A program made the translations under genes and the position numbers. From Tamaricihabitans halophyticus (lineage in GTDB: Bacteria; Actinomycetota; Actinomycetes; Mycobacteriales; Pseudonocardiaceae): a stretch of 64,000 nt of DNA. The notes under the pieces are model-generated. The model saw only the letters and a program-made list of their open reading frames with translations. It ran no database searches and was not told the origin of the DNA. Positions 1 through 6,840 of the stretch are shown here, piece after piece. Location: NCBI RefSeq assembly GCF_004340875.1, contig NZ_SLXQ01000008.1, positions 62,001 through 126,000 on the forward strand, given 5' to 3'. How positions within the stretch are numbered: the first letter of the stretch is position 1; the number at the start of each line of letters is the position of its first letter.

Positions 1-1
1 G

Positions 2-406
2 GCGCGGGAAGAGGCGGTTTTCGAGCGATTCGCGGCGCTGCGATCGCTGCGAAACCGACAGGTTGGTTTGCTTTCCGGCGGCGAGCAGCAGATGCTCGCG
101 ATCGCCAAAGCGCTGCTCGCCGAACCGAAAGTGCTCATGGTCGACGAGATGAGTCTCGGGCTGGCGCCGAAGGTGGTGCAGGAGATGTTGCCCGCGATTC
201 GCGCCATGGCAAGGGATGAGCAGATCGGCGTACTACTGGTGGAACAGCATGTCGAACTCGCGCTGTCGGTGGCTGATCGGGGAATCATCCTCAATCATGG
301 TCGAACGGTCCTCGCCGGACCGGCAGCCACTTTGCTTGACCGCCGGTCCGAGGTGGAGTCGGCCTATTTCAGCTCGGCTGAGTCCGTGGAGCCGCACGGT
401 CGATAG
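2..406 (+). CDS. Branched-chain amino acid ABC transporter ATP-binding protein (LivF-type), C-terminal part
   Basis: This is the last 134 residues of an ABC ATPase; the start lies outside the window. Visible are the signature motif (LSGGEQQMLAIAKAL), Walker B (PKVLMVDEMSLGLAP) and the H-loop (LLVEQHVELAL). The wording DEMSLGLAPKVV and the EQHVELAL segment are typical of LivF, the second cytoplasmic ATPase of the hydrophobic amino acid (HAAT) importers. Walker A is missing only because of the window edge. It probably ends an operon whose permease and binding-protein genes lie upstream. It converges on the MFS gene that follows, with 18 bp between stop codons. Confidence 0.85.
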   Translation, partial: AREEAVFERFAALRSLRNRQVGLLSGGEQQMLAIAKALLAEPKVLMVDEMSLGLAPKVVQEMLPAIRAMARDEQIGVLLVEQHVELALSVADRGIILNHGRTVLAGPAATLLDRRSEVESAYFSSAESVEPHGR

Positions 407-424
407 CCGCCAACCCCGCTCTGC

Positions 425-1882
425 TCAGTGTCCTGGCGCGTTCGCCGCGCTGACCGTGCCGGTGGATCGACGGACGAACAGCGAGGTGAGTACGGCTAGT
501 AGGCCGATGCATCCCGCGACAATGAACGCGAGGTGCAGGCCATCCGCGTCCGGACCAGGACCCGTCGTGCTACTGCCGAGGGACGCGACGGTGACGAACA
601 CGGCGGTTCCGAACGCGCCGGCGACCTGCTGCAGGGTGGCCAGCACCGCGCTGCCGTGCGAATGGAGATGGTCGGACAGTGAACCAAGCGCCAGCGTCAT
701 GAGTGGCGTCATCATCAACGCGAGCCCGGTCATCAGCACCATGTGGTAGGCGACAACGGTCCCCATCGAGGAATCCGGGCTCAGCGTGGTGAACAGCCAC
801 AGCCCGCCTGCCATCGCCGCCGCGCCGGGTATCACCAGCGGGCGCGGTCCGACCCGGTCGAACAGTGCACCGACCGGCCGGCCGAGTAAGCCGAGCAGGA
901 GACCGCCCGGCAACACGGCGAGCCCGCTTTCGAAGGTGCTCCGGTCCAACACCGTCTGGAGGTACAGCGGCAGCAGGATCGAGGCGACCCCGAGCAGGCA
1001 CATGAACAGCAGGCTGACCAGCAGCAGCGCCACGGTGAAGTTGTGGCTCGTGAACACCTTCAGATTCAGCAGCGGTCGATCCTCGCGCTCCAGCCGGATC
1101 TGTCGCCAGGCGAAAACCGCCAGCGCGGCGAGACCGACGACGATCGGTAGCCACGGTGGCACGAGGTGTTCGCCCGCGCCGGATTCGCCGATCGAGGCCA
1201 AACCATAGAGCACCCCACCGAAACCGATAGCGGAGAGCAACACGGAGAGCACATCCAGTGGCACCGAACGGGTTTCGCTGTCCAGCCGCAACCAGCGCGC
1301 GCCGATGACGAACGCGATGATCGCCAACGGCAGTACGATCCAGAACATCCAGCGCCAGCCGAGCGAGGAGAGCACCGCGCCGCCGATGGTCGGGCCAAGG
1401 GCGGGTGCCACCGCGATGACAATCGAGATCGTGCCCATGGTGGCGCCACGCCGTTCCGCGGGCACCAGACGCATGATCGAGGTCATCAGCAGCGGGACCA
1501 TCACCGCGGTACCGCAGGCCTGCACGATCCGACCGCTGAGCAGCACGGGAAAACCGGGCGCGAGCGCGGAGAGCAGGGTGCCCGCGCTGAACAAGCCCAG
1601 CGAGGCCAGGTAAATCTGCCGATGGGAGAACCGTTCGAGCAGGAACCCGGTAATCGGGATGACCACGGCCATGGTGAGCAGGAACCCACTGGTCAACCAT
1701 TGGGCCGTGGTGGCGGATACCTGAAGGTCGACGGTCAGGTCGCGGAGCGCGACGCTCAGGATCGTCTCGTTGAGGATCATGACGAAGGCGGAAGCAACCA
1801 GTACGCCAATAAGTAGTCCGGCTTTCGGGTGGCCCGTACTCCGATCTGTTCCCGCTTCCTGGACGCGGGACGTGTCGACCAT
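425..1882 (-). CDS. MFS drug-exporter-type permease, DHA2 (EmrB/QacA) family
   Basis: A 485-residue membrane protein with about 14 predicted hydrophobic segments, the usual size and topology of DHA2 proton-driven multidrug exporters. The first helix carries the LNETILSVALRDL segment typical of EmrB-like proteins, and motif A-like turns follow the second helix. The ATG at 1882 is preceded by an AAAGG sequence at suitable spacing. It would act in the cytoplasmic membrane, expelling hydrophobic compounds; the substrate cannot be told. It has no co-transcribed partner. The adjacent divergent gene is a metal-sensing regulator that looks linked to the P-type ATPase rather than to this gene. Confidence 0.85.
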   Translation of the reverse strand: MVDTSRVQEAGTDRSTGHPKAGLLIGVLVASAFVMILNETILSVALRDLTVDLQVSATTAQWLTSGFLLTMAVVIPITGFLLERFSHRQIYLASLGLFSAGTLLSALAPGFPVLLSGRIVQACGTAVMVPLLMTSIMRLVPAERRGATMGTISIVIAVAPALGPTIGGAVLSSLGWRWMFWIVLPLAIIAFVIGARWLRLDSETRSVPLDVLSVLLSAIGFGGVLYGLASIGESGAGEHLVPPWLPIVVGLAALAVFAWRQIRLEREDRPLLNLKVFTSHNFTVALLLVSLLFMCLLGVASILLPLYLQTVLDRSTFESGLAVLPGGLLLGLLGRPVGALFDRVGPRPLVIPGAAAMAGGLWLFTTLSPDSSMGTVVAYHMVLMTGLALMMTPLMTLALGSLSDHLHSHGSAVLATLQQVAGAFGTAVFVTVASLGSSTTGPGPDADGLHLAFIVAGCIGLLAVLTSLFVRRSTGTVSAANAPGH

Positions 1883-1900
1883 GGTTACCTTTCGGAGGAA

Positions 1901-1928
1901 TTCGATCTGCTACGGATTTCGATCTGCT
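1901..1928. repeat. 11-bp direct repeat upstream of the DHA2 exporter gene
   Basis: TTCGATCTGCT occurs at 1901-1911 and again at 1918-1928, a 17 bp period, just upstream of the exporter start codon. The placement would suit a regulator binding site, but no adjacent regulator obviously belongs to it, so the role is unknown. Confidence 0.35.
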
Positions 1929-2073
1929 TGGGCCGCGCGGCATGGGAAGCCCACGATCCAGATTGACACAAAGTGAACGTTTCTCGCGACGGAATTACTC
2001 CCGAGGTGATCGGGGTGACACCGAGCCAGCTCGTCAGTTGATCCACTGTAGACAGTCAATGTGTTCTGGATAA

Positions 2074-2103
2074 CAATCAAACGTATCGACGTATGTTAGA
2101 TTG
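2074..2103 (+). promoter_or_regulatory. Candidate operator of the CadC-type regulator
   Basis: CAATCAAAC (2074-2082) and GTTAGATTG (2095-2103) form an inverted repeat matching at 8 of 9 positions with a 12 bp spacer. It ends 5 bp before the regulator's ATG, in an AT-rich island. ArsR/SmtB repressors normally bind such 12-2-12-like dyads over their own promoter, so autoregulation of the regulator/ATPase pair is likely. Binding itself is inferred. Confidence 0.5.
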
Positions 2104-2108
2104 TTCGC

Positions 2109-2471
2109 ATGCGGGACGATCACTGCGACTTGTTGTGCATTGACTTCGACCATGCCGAAGGGCTGCGTGCCGAGCTGCCCTCGGACGAGGTGCTTGCTGG
2201 TCGGGTGGCCAGGTTGCGGGCACTGTCGGATACGACTCGACTGCGCATCGGCTACGCCCTTGGTGCGGGCGGCGAACTGTGTGTCTGCGACCTGGCGTGG
2301 ATCGTGGGTTCCTCCCAGGGGCTGGTCTCGCATCACCTGCGCCAGCTGCGTTCGGCCGGCCTTGTCGAATCACGCCGAGACGGCAAACTCGTCATGTACC
2401 GGCTCAGCGCCGCCGGCGGGCACCTGTTGCGCGTCGTGTCAGTGGGCGCGGCGGAGACCGACCCAGTATGA
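2109..2471 (+). CDS. ArsR/SmtB-family metal-sensing repressor, CadC-like
   Basis: A 120-residue winged-helix protein. Cys6 and Cys10 in the N-terminal arm (DHCDLLC) and the ELCVCDL motif at the start of the alpha-3 helix reproduce the four-cysteine thiolate site of CadC (Cys7, Cys11, Cys58 and Cys60 in the pI258 protein). The recognition helix region reads SSQGLVSHHLRQLRSAGLV. Such proteins release DNA when they bind Cd(II), Pb(II) or Zn(II). The gene lies 24 bp upstream of a metal P-type ATPase gene and is probably co-transcribed with it. A 17 bp tandem duplication spans its stop codon. The CadC-type assignment is firm; the exact metal is inferred. Confidence 0.85.
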   Translation: MRDDHCDLLCIDFDHAEGLRAELPSDEVLAGRVARLRALSDTTRLRIGYALGAGGELCVCDLAWIVGSSQGLVSHHLRQLRSAGLVESRRDGKLVMYRLSAAGGHLLRVVSVGAAETDPV

Positions 2472-2489
2472 GGACCGACCCAGTATGAG
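2456..2489 (+). repeat. 17-bp perfect tandem duplication over the regulator stop codon
   Basis: GACCGACCCAGTATGAG occurs twice head to tail (2456-2472 and 2473-2489). The first copy holds the last codons and TGA stop of the CadC-like gene. The second fills most of the 24 bp gap before the ATPase ATG. It looks like a recent slippage duplication that leaves both reading frames intact and only changes spacing. Confidence 0.9.
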
Positions 2490-2495
2490 CCCGAG

Positions 2496-4406
2496 ATGAG
2501 CGCCGACTGCTGTGCTGACGAGGCTGCCGACGAGCCGCGCCGGTTGTGGCGGACACCGGGTCTGATCCTGGCCGTTGCTGCTGGGTTACTGCTCGGTGCG
2601 GGATTGCTCGCCGGCTGGTTCGGTGCCGTACTCGCCGAGTCGCCGTTACTGGGACTGGCCACGGTCGCCGGCGGTCTGGCCTTCGTCCCCGGCGCCCTTC
2701 GGGCACTGTGGCACCGCCAGCTTGGTGTCGGCACGCTGATGACCATAGCGCTGGTTGGCGCACTGCTGCTGGGTCAGCTGACCGAGGCGGCGATGCTGGC
2801 CTTCCTGTTCTCCATCAGCGAAGCACTGGAAAAGTACTCGCTCGCGCGGACCAGGCGTGGGCTGCGCTCCTTGCTGGCGCTGGTGCCCGAACGAGCGCGG
2901 GTAGTACGGGACGGTCGAGATGTCGTGATCCCGCCGAGCGAGCTGCGGGTCGGCGACCAGCTGCTGGTCCGCGCCGGCGAACGAGTTGCCAGCGACGGCG
3001 TGGTGCGCGCCGGTCGGTCCAGCGTGGACACCGCGGCGATCACCGGCGAGTCCATGCCGGTCGAGGTCGGCAAGGGCGATGACGTGTTCGCCGGATCGAT
3101 CAACGCGCACGGCGTGCTGACCATCGAGGTGACCACGACGGTCGCGGACAATTCGCTGGCGAAGATCGTGCGCGTCGTGCGGGACGCCCAGCGGCGCAAG
3201 GGGAACCGGCAACGGCTCGCCGATCGGCTCGCTCGTCCGCTCGTGCCCGCGATCATGGTGCTCGCCGCGCTGGTTGCCGGGCTTGGTGCCGCGTTGGGCG
3301 ATCCAGCTACCTGGGCCGAACGCGCACTGGTCGTCCTGGTCGCCGCGGCGCCCTGCGCACTGGCGATCTCGGTGCCGGTCACGGTCATCGCGGCGGTCGG
3401 CGCGGCCTCCCGGATCGGCTTGCTGGTCAAGGGCGGAGCGGCGTTGGAAACCCTGGGCGCGGTGCGAACCGTAGCGCTGGACAAGACCGGCACGCTGACC
3501 AGCAACAACCCGACGGTCACCGAGGTCGTGCCGGCGGAAGGTGTCTGCGCCGAGCGGGTGCTCGCGGTGGCGGCCGCGCTCGAGGCGCGTAGCGAACATC
3601 CGTTGGCCAGCGCGATACTCGCGTCGACCACCGAGCCAGTCGCCGCGGACGAGGTGACCAGCGTGCCGGGGGCCGGGCTGTGCGGCACGGTAGCGGGCAC
3701 ACCCGCGCGGCTCGGGAAACCGGGCTGGATCGACACCGATCTCTTCGCGGCGGAGGTGTCCCGCCTGCAGGACGCGGGTGCCACGGTTGCCGGCGTGGAA
3801 CACGACGGCGTCGTACTCGGTGTGCTTGGTATTCGGGACAATCTTCGTCCAGAGGCAGCCGAAACGGTGCGGGCGCTGCACGGCGCGGGGCTGCGACTCG
3901 CGATGCTAACCGGGGACAACCAGCGCACCGCCAAGGCGCTGGCCAGGCAAACTGGTATCGACGACGTCCACGCCGGACTCTTGCCCGCGGACAAGGCGGC
4001 GATCGTGGAGCGCCTTGCCGGGCCAACCGCGATGGTGGGTGACGGCGTCAACGACGCGCCGGCACTGGCCACCGCCGATGTCGGGATCGCCGTTGGCGCG
4101 ATGGGGACCGATGTGGCGATCGAAACGGCGGATGTCGCGCTGTTGGGTACCGATCTACGGCACCTGCCGCAAGCGCTGTGGCACGCGCGCCGCGCACGCG
4201 CGATCATGCTGCAGAACATCGCCCTGTCCGCGGCCATTGTGCTGACCCTGGTACCGCTCGCCGCCGTGGGCATACTCGGGCTGGCCACCGTGGTGCTCAT
4301 CCACGAACTCGCGGAGGTCCTGGTGATCGCCAATGGCCTGCGCGCAGGCCGGCTGCGCCCGCTGGTTCGTCGTGCGCGAATCGCCAATGGTGCGGTGCCG
4401 CGGTGA
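2496..4406 (+). CDS. Heavy-metal-transporting P1B-type ATPase, CtpG/CadA-like
   Basis: A 636-residue metal efflux ATPase of the cytoplasmic membrane. Motifs in order are ITGES (actuator domain), the membrane motif AAPCALAIS, DKTGTLT (phosphorylation site), SEHPLASAI (P1B-specific HP) and MVGDGVNDAPAL. There is no N-terminal heavy-metal-associated domain, only a short cysteine-containing tail (DCC at residues 4-6), and about eight membrane helices. The usual CPC metal motif is APC here, which I associate with the mycobacterial CtpG branch, though I cannot confirm that by alignment. Together with the upstream CadC-like repressor it most likely forms a Cd/Pb/Zn resistance pair. A 17 bp duplication sits just before the start. 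Confidence 0.88.
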   Translation: MSADCCADEAADEPRRLWRTPGLILAVAAGLLLGAGLLAGWFGAVLAESPLLGLATVAGGLAFVPGALRALWHRQLGVGTLMTIALVGALLLGQLTEAAMLAFLFSISEALEKYSLARTRRGLRSLLALVPERARVVRDGRDVVIPPSELRVGDQLLVRAGERVASDGVVRAGRSSVDTAAITGESMPVEVGKGDDVFAGSINAHGVLTIEVTTTVADNSLAKIVRVVRDAQRRKGNRQRLADRLARPLVPAIMVLAALVAGLGAALGDPATWAERALVVLVAAAPCALAISVPVTVIAAVGAASRIGLLVKGGAALETLGAVRTVALDKTGTLTSNNPTVTEVVPAEGVCAERVLAVAAALEARSEHPLASAILASTTEPVAADEVTSVPGAGLCGTVAGTPARLGKPGWIDTDLFAAEVSRLQDAGATVAGVEHDGVVLGVLGIRDNLRPEAAETVRALHGAGLRLAMLTGDNQRTAKALARQTGIDDVHAGLLPADKAAIVERLAGPTAMVGDGVNDAPALATADVGIAVGAMGTDVAIETADVALLGTDLRHLPQALWHARRARAIMLQNIALSAAIVLTLVPLAAVGILGLATVVLIHELAEVLVIANGLRAGRLRPLVRRARIANGAVPR

Positions 4407-4452
4407 CAAAATTGAGTCGCACTACCCACTCCTGTCCATCTAGCGTGCGCCC

Positions 4453-5187
4453 ATGCTTGACCACGGACAGATACAGGAGTTCGTCGAACGCGGCTTCGTC
4501 GTGATTCCTCAAGCAGTATCGGCGGATCTGGTGAGCAGGGCTTCGGTCCAGATCGACGATCTGATCGCAGAGCACCCACCCGGCGAAGCCGTGTGTGGCC
4601 CACATTTCTACTTTCCCGACTCGACCGCGGTCCCCGAGTTGCTCGCATTGATGACACAGACCGGGGCATGGTCGTTGATGGAGTCGTTGACCGGCGAAGG
4701 TAGCTTGGAAATACCGGCGCAAGTCCAGGTGGCGCTGAACATTCCACCATTTTCGCACCGGCCGGGTGGACACCACATCGATGGCTTCCCGCCCGAGCCC
4801 GACGGTCGGCCAGGAACGTTCACGATGCTGGCCGGTGTCTTGATGTCTGACCAGCTCGCTGACGACGCTGGCAACTTGTGGGTATGGCCGGGCACCCATA
4901 CCACCCACGCCGAGTATTTCCGCGAACATGGACCCGACGCCTTCTTCCGAGCGGGAGGCTATCCGCCAATCCAACTTCCTGAGGCAGAACAGATCCGTGG
5001 CAAGGCCGGAGACCTCGTGCTCGCGCACTACTTGCTGGGACACAACATTGGTGGCAACACCGCCGCGGGTACGCGCCGCGCCGCGTACTTCAGAATGAAG
5101 TGCTCAGGCCACGACGCACACTGGCGTGAGTTTTTGCAGGACCTCTGGTTCGACTACCCGCCCGTCAGGACGCTGCTGTCCACATGA
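4453..5187 (+). CDS. Phytanoyl-CoA dioxygenase (PhyH) family protein
   Basis: A 244-residue putative Fe(II)/2-oxoglutarate-dependent oxygenase. The HHIDGF segment near residues 107-112 gives the HxD pair. A distal histidine follows in LAHYLLGHNIGGNT (about 190-203), with a 2-oxoglutarate-type arginine in GTRRAAYF. The size suits the cytosolic PhyH family, whose members hydroxylate very diverse small molecules. The gene stands alone: it starts 46 bp after the ATPase gene and converges on the AHSA1-domain gene with an 11 bp gap. The substrate cannot be predicted. Confidence 0.75.
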   Translation: MLDHGQIQEFVERGFVVIPQAVSADLVSRASVQIDDLIAEHPPGEAVCGPHFYFPDSTAVPELLALMTQTGAWSLMESLTGEGSLEIPAQVQVALNIPPFSHRPGGHHIDGFPPEPDGRPGTFTMLAGVLMSDQLADDAGNLWVWPGTHTTHAEYFREHGPDAFFRAGGYPPIQLPEAEQIRGKAGDLVLAHYLLGHNIGGNTAAGTRRAAYFRMKCSGHDAHWREFLQDLWFDYPPVRTLLST

Positions 5188-5198
5188 CGGCGCGTCAG

Positions 5199-6095
5199 CT
5201 AGCGAGGATCGTCGGCTGACTCGGTCGGCTCGGTGCCAGATAACTCCGTAGTCAGTGGGGTCCACGCATCGCCGAGCTCATGCATCCGTTTCAGTTCAGC
5301 GAAACCGGCGAACCAGCCGGCTTCGTGCTGGGCGGCGCTGTCGCGCTCTTCATCGGTGTAGCCGCTCTGCACGAACGTCAGGTACGTCTTGCCTTCGGCG
5401 CCGGCCAACTCCCAGTGCACCACCGCGCCCTCGTCGTCCCGATAGGACAGTCGGGAGCCCGGTTCGAACGCGAAGATCTTCCCGTCGACGCCTACCGTCA
5501 TTCGGCCGCCGATACGCGGCTCGACCTCGGCTTCCCAACCGAACCAGCGGGCGATCCGCGCGGGGTCGATCAGCGAGGCGAACACCTCCGCCGGGGTGGC
5601 ATTGACAGCGAACTGGGCACGGATCTCTGGAGAGCGTCGTGGACCGAAATCCGCCCGCGGGGTGAGTTCCCGACCTTCGGCGTATTCGGCCAGGTTCGCC
5701 AGCGCCAGCCCCCAGAACGTGTGCATGGCGTGCCGCCCGTCCCGCCGCCCGCGTGGTGCCATCAGCTCGGCCAGGGTTGGCAGGTTGTCCTGGCGCAGGG
5801 TGAGGATGGTGTGGCCGTCGTCGGCAGCGCGGAGCCGGAGGTCGACGTTCGTTGACTGGCCGTCCAGCTCCCAGCTGAAGCTCAGCCGGCTGTCCCGTTC
5901 GACTGCCCGGAGCCACTGTCGTGGCTGATCTCCCTGTGGGGTGTATCGCCCCCAGAAGCCGAACCTGTCGTGTTCGACCGCCACGTCCACGTCGGCGGCG
6001 AACCAGGCGCGCAATTCGTCGGCTGTGGTCAGCGCGCGATACACCGCACTGGGCGGCGCGGCCAGCCGTGCCTGAATCGCCAGTACGTCACTCAT
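5199..6095 (-). CDS. Tandem SRPBCC protein with two AHSA1-like domains
   Basis: About 298 residues with two START/Bet v1-type domains of the AHSA1 (Aha1 C-terminal-like) Pfam family. The first covers roughly residues 5-130 (ARLAAPPSAVYRAL), the second about 150-275 (FAVNATPAEVFASL). The start at 6095 is chosen because AAGGAG lies 7 nt upstream; longer versions would run deep into the preceding regulator gene. It overlaps that ArsR-family gene by 8 bp, so the two are translationally coupled. ArsR-SRPBCC pairs are common in actinobacteria, and the domains are usually small-molecule or hydrophobic-ligand binders of unknown function. The nearby htpG gene makes a chaperone link conceivable but unproven. 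Confidence 0.75.
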   Translation of the reverse strand: MSDVLAIQARLAAPPSAVYRALTTADELRAWFAADVDVAVEHDRFGFWGRYTPQGDQPRQWLRAVERDSRLSFSWELDGQSTNVDLRLRAADDGHTILTLRQDNLPTLAELMAPRGRRDGRHAMHTFWGLALANLAEYAEGRELTPRADFGPRRSPEIRAQFAVNATPAEVFASLIDPARIARWFGWEAEVEPRIGGRMTVGVDGKIFAFEPGSRLSYRDDEGAVVHWELAGAEGKTYLTFVQSGYTDEERDSAAQHEAGWFAGFAELKRMHELGDAWTPLTTELSGTEPTESADDPR

Positions 6096-6645
6096 GATCA
6101 TGCTCCTTCGGATAGCAGGCCACGGCCAGCCGGAAGCGGTCGCCAGTGGCGCCACCGTGCCTGCGGAACAGGTCCTGCAGCGTGCCGCGCAGGTCGTCCA
6201 GGAACTCCTGGCGATTGCCGGCGGGTAAGTGGATCTCCCCGGATATCCCCAGGGTCGGGAGCTCGTCCGCTCGCTGGTCCAGCTCGACCAGGTCGCTCTG
6301 CACGTCCTCGAGCAGGTTGAGTAGGTAACCGAGGCTCAGCTCGTCCCGCGCCTTGCGGACTCCGATGGTGCCGACCAGCCGCGGCGACAACCAGTAGGAC
6401 TGAGCGCTCGCCTGGTAGATGCCCTCGTGGATACCGCGCACTTTGCGTTCGGATACCTGCGTGACCAGCTCGGCCGCCAGCAGCTTCTTGACGTGGTAGT
6501 ACACCCGCTGGGGAGTTTGGTCCAGTGCCGCGCCGATCTCCGTGCAGGAGCGGGGCTGGGCCAGCTGGCGCAATACCTCGACCCGTTGCGGCTTGAACAG
6601 GGCCTCGGCCTGCTCGAAGCGGTCAATGTACAAGAGTTCTTTCAT
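6088..6645 (-). CDS. ArsR-type winged-helix transcriptional regulator
   Basis: A 185-residue protein with an N-terminal winged helix (RVEVLRQLAQPRSCTEIGAA, then TPQRVYYHVKKLLAAELV) and a C-terminal region of about 100 residues, longer than metal-sensing SmtB proteins. There is no obvious cysteine-rich metal site. It is the first gene of a two-gene operon with the AHSA1-domain protein and probably controls its own operon. An AT-rich inverted repeat and a TTGACA box lie directly upstream. The effector is unknown. Confidence 0.75.
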   Translation of the reverse strand: MKELLYIDRFEQAEALFKPQRVEVLRQLAQPRSCTEIGAALDQTPQRVYYHVKKLLAAELVTQVSERKVRGIHEGIYQASAQSYWLSPRLVGTIGVRKARDELSLGYLLNLLEDVQSDLVELDQRADELPTLGISGEIHLPAGNRQEFLDDLRGTLQDLFRRHGGATGDRFRLAVACYPKEHDHE

Positions 6646-6655
6646 GGCGAATCAA

Positions 6656-6683
6656 GTTTTTATGTAAAACACCTCTTTGTCAA
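6656..6683 (-). promoter_or_regulatory. Candidate promoter/operator of the ArsR-AHSA1 operon
   Basis: On the minus strand a perfect TTGACA (6683-6678) is followed about 16 bp later by the -10-like TAAAAA. An inverted repeat GTTTT-N5-AAAAC (6656-6670) overlaps the -10 region, as expected for an autoregulated repressor. The region is strikingly AT-rich for this genome. Confidence 0.45.
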
Positions 6684-6840
6684 TAAGTCCAGCGCGGATA
6701 CCCGGCGCGGGTGGTGTCGACGAAACTGGGGACAATGACAGTTGCCACCGGGGATAATCGGTTCCACGACCATCGAGCTATGGGAGAACGTCGTGCCGCC
6801 CGGGGCGCGGCAGTGATCAGGTGACACCGAAGGAGATCCG

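Noticed and set aside
2774-4750. A 658-codon minus-strand frame across the P-type ATPase gene
   Set aside because: Low-complexity, Ser/Arg-rich translation with no recognisable domain, wholly antisense to an intact ATPase.
6646-6840. HspR (HAIR) or CIRCE heat-shock operator before htpG
   Set aside because: No CTTGAGT-N7-ACTCAAG or CIRCE-like inverted repeat is present; only AT-rich promoter-like words are seen.
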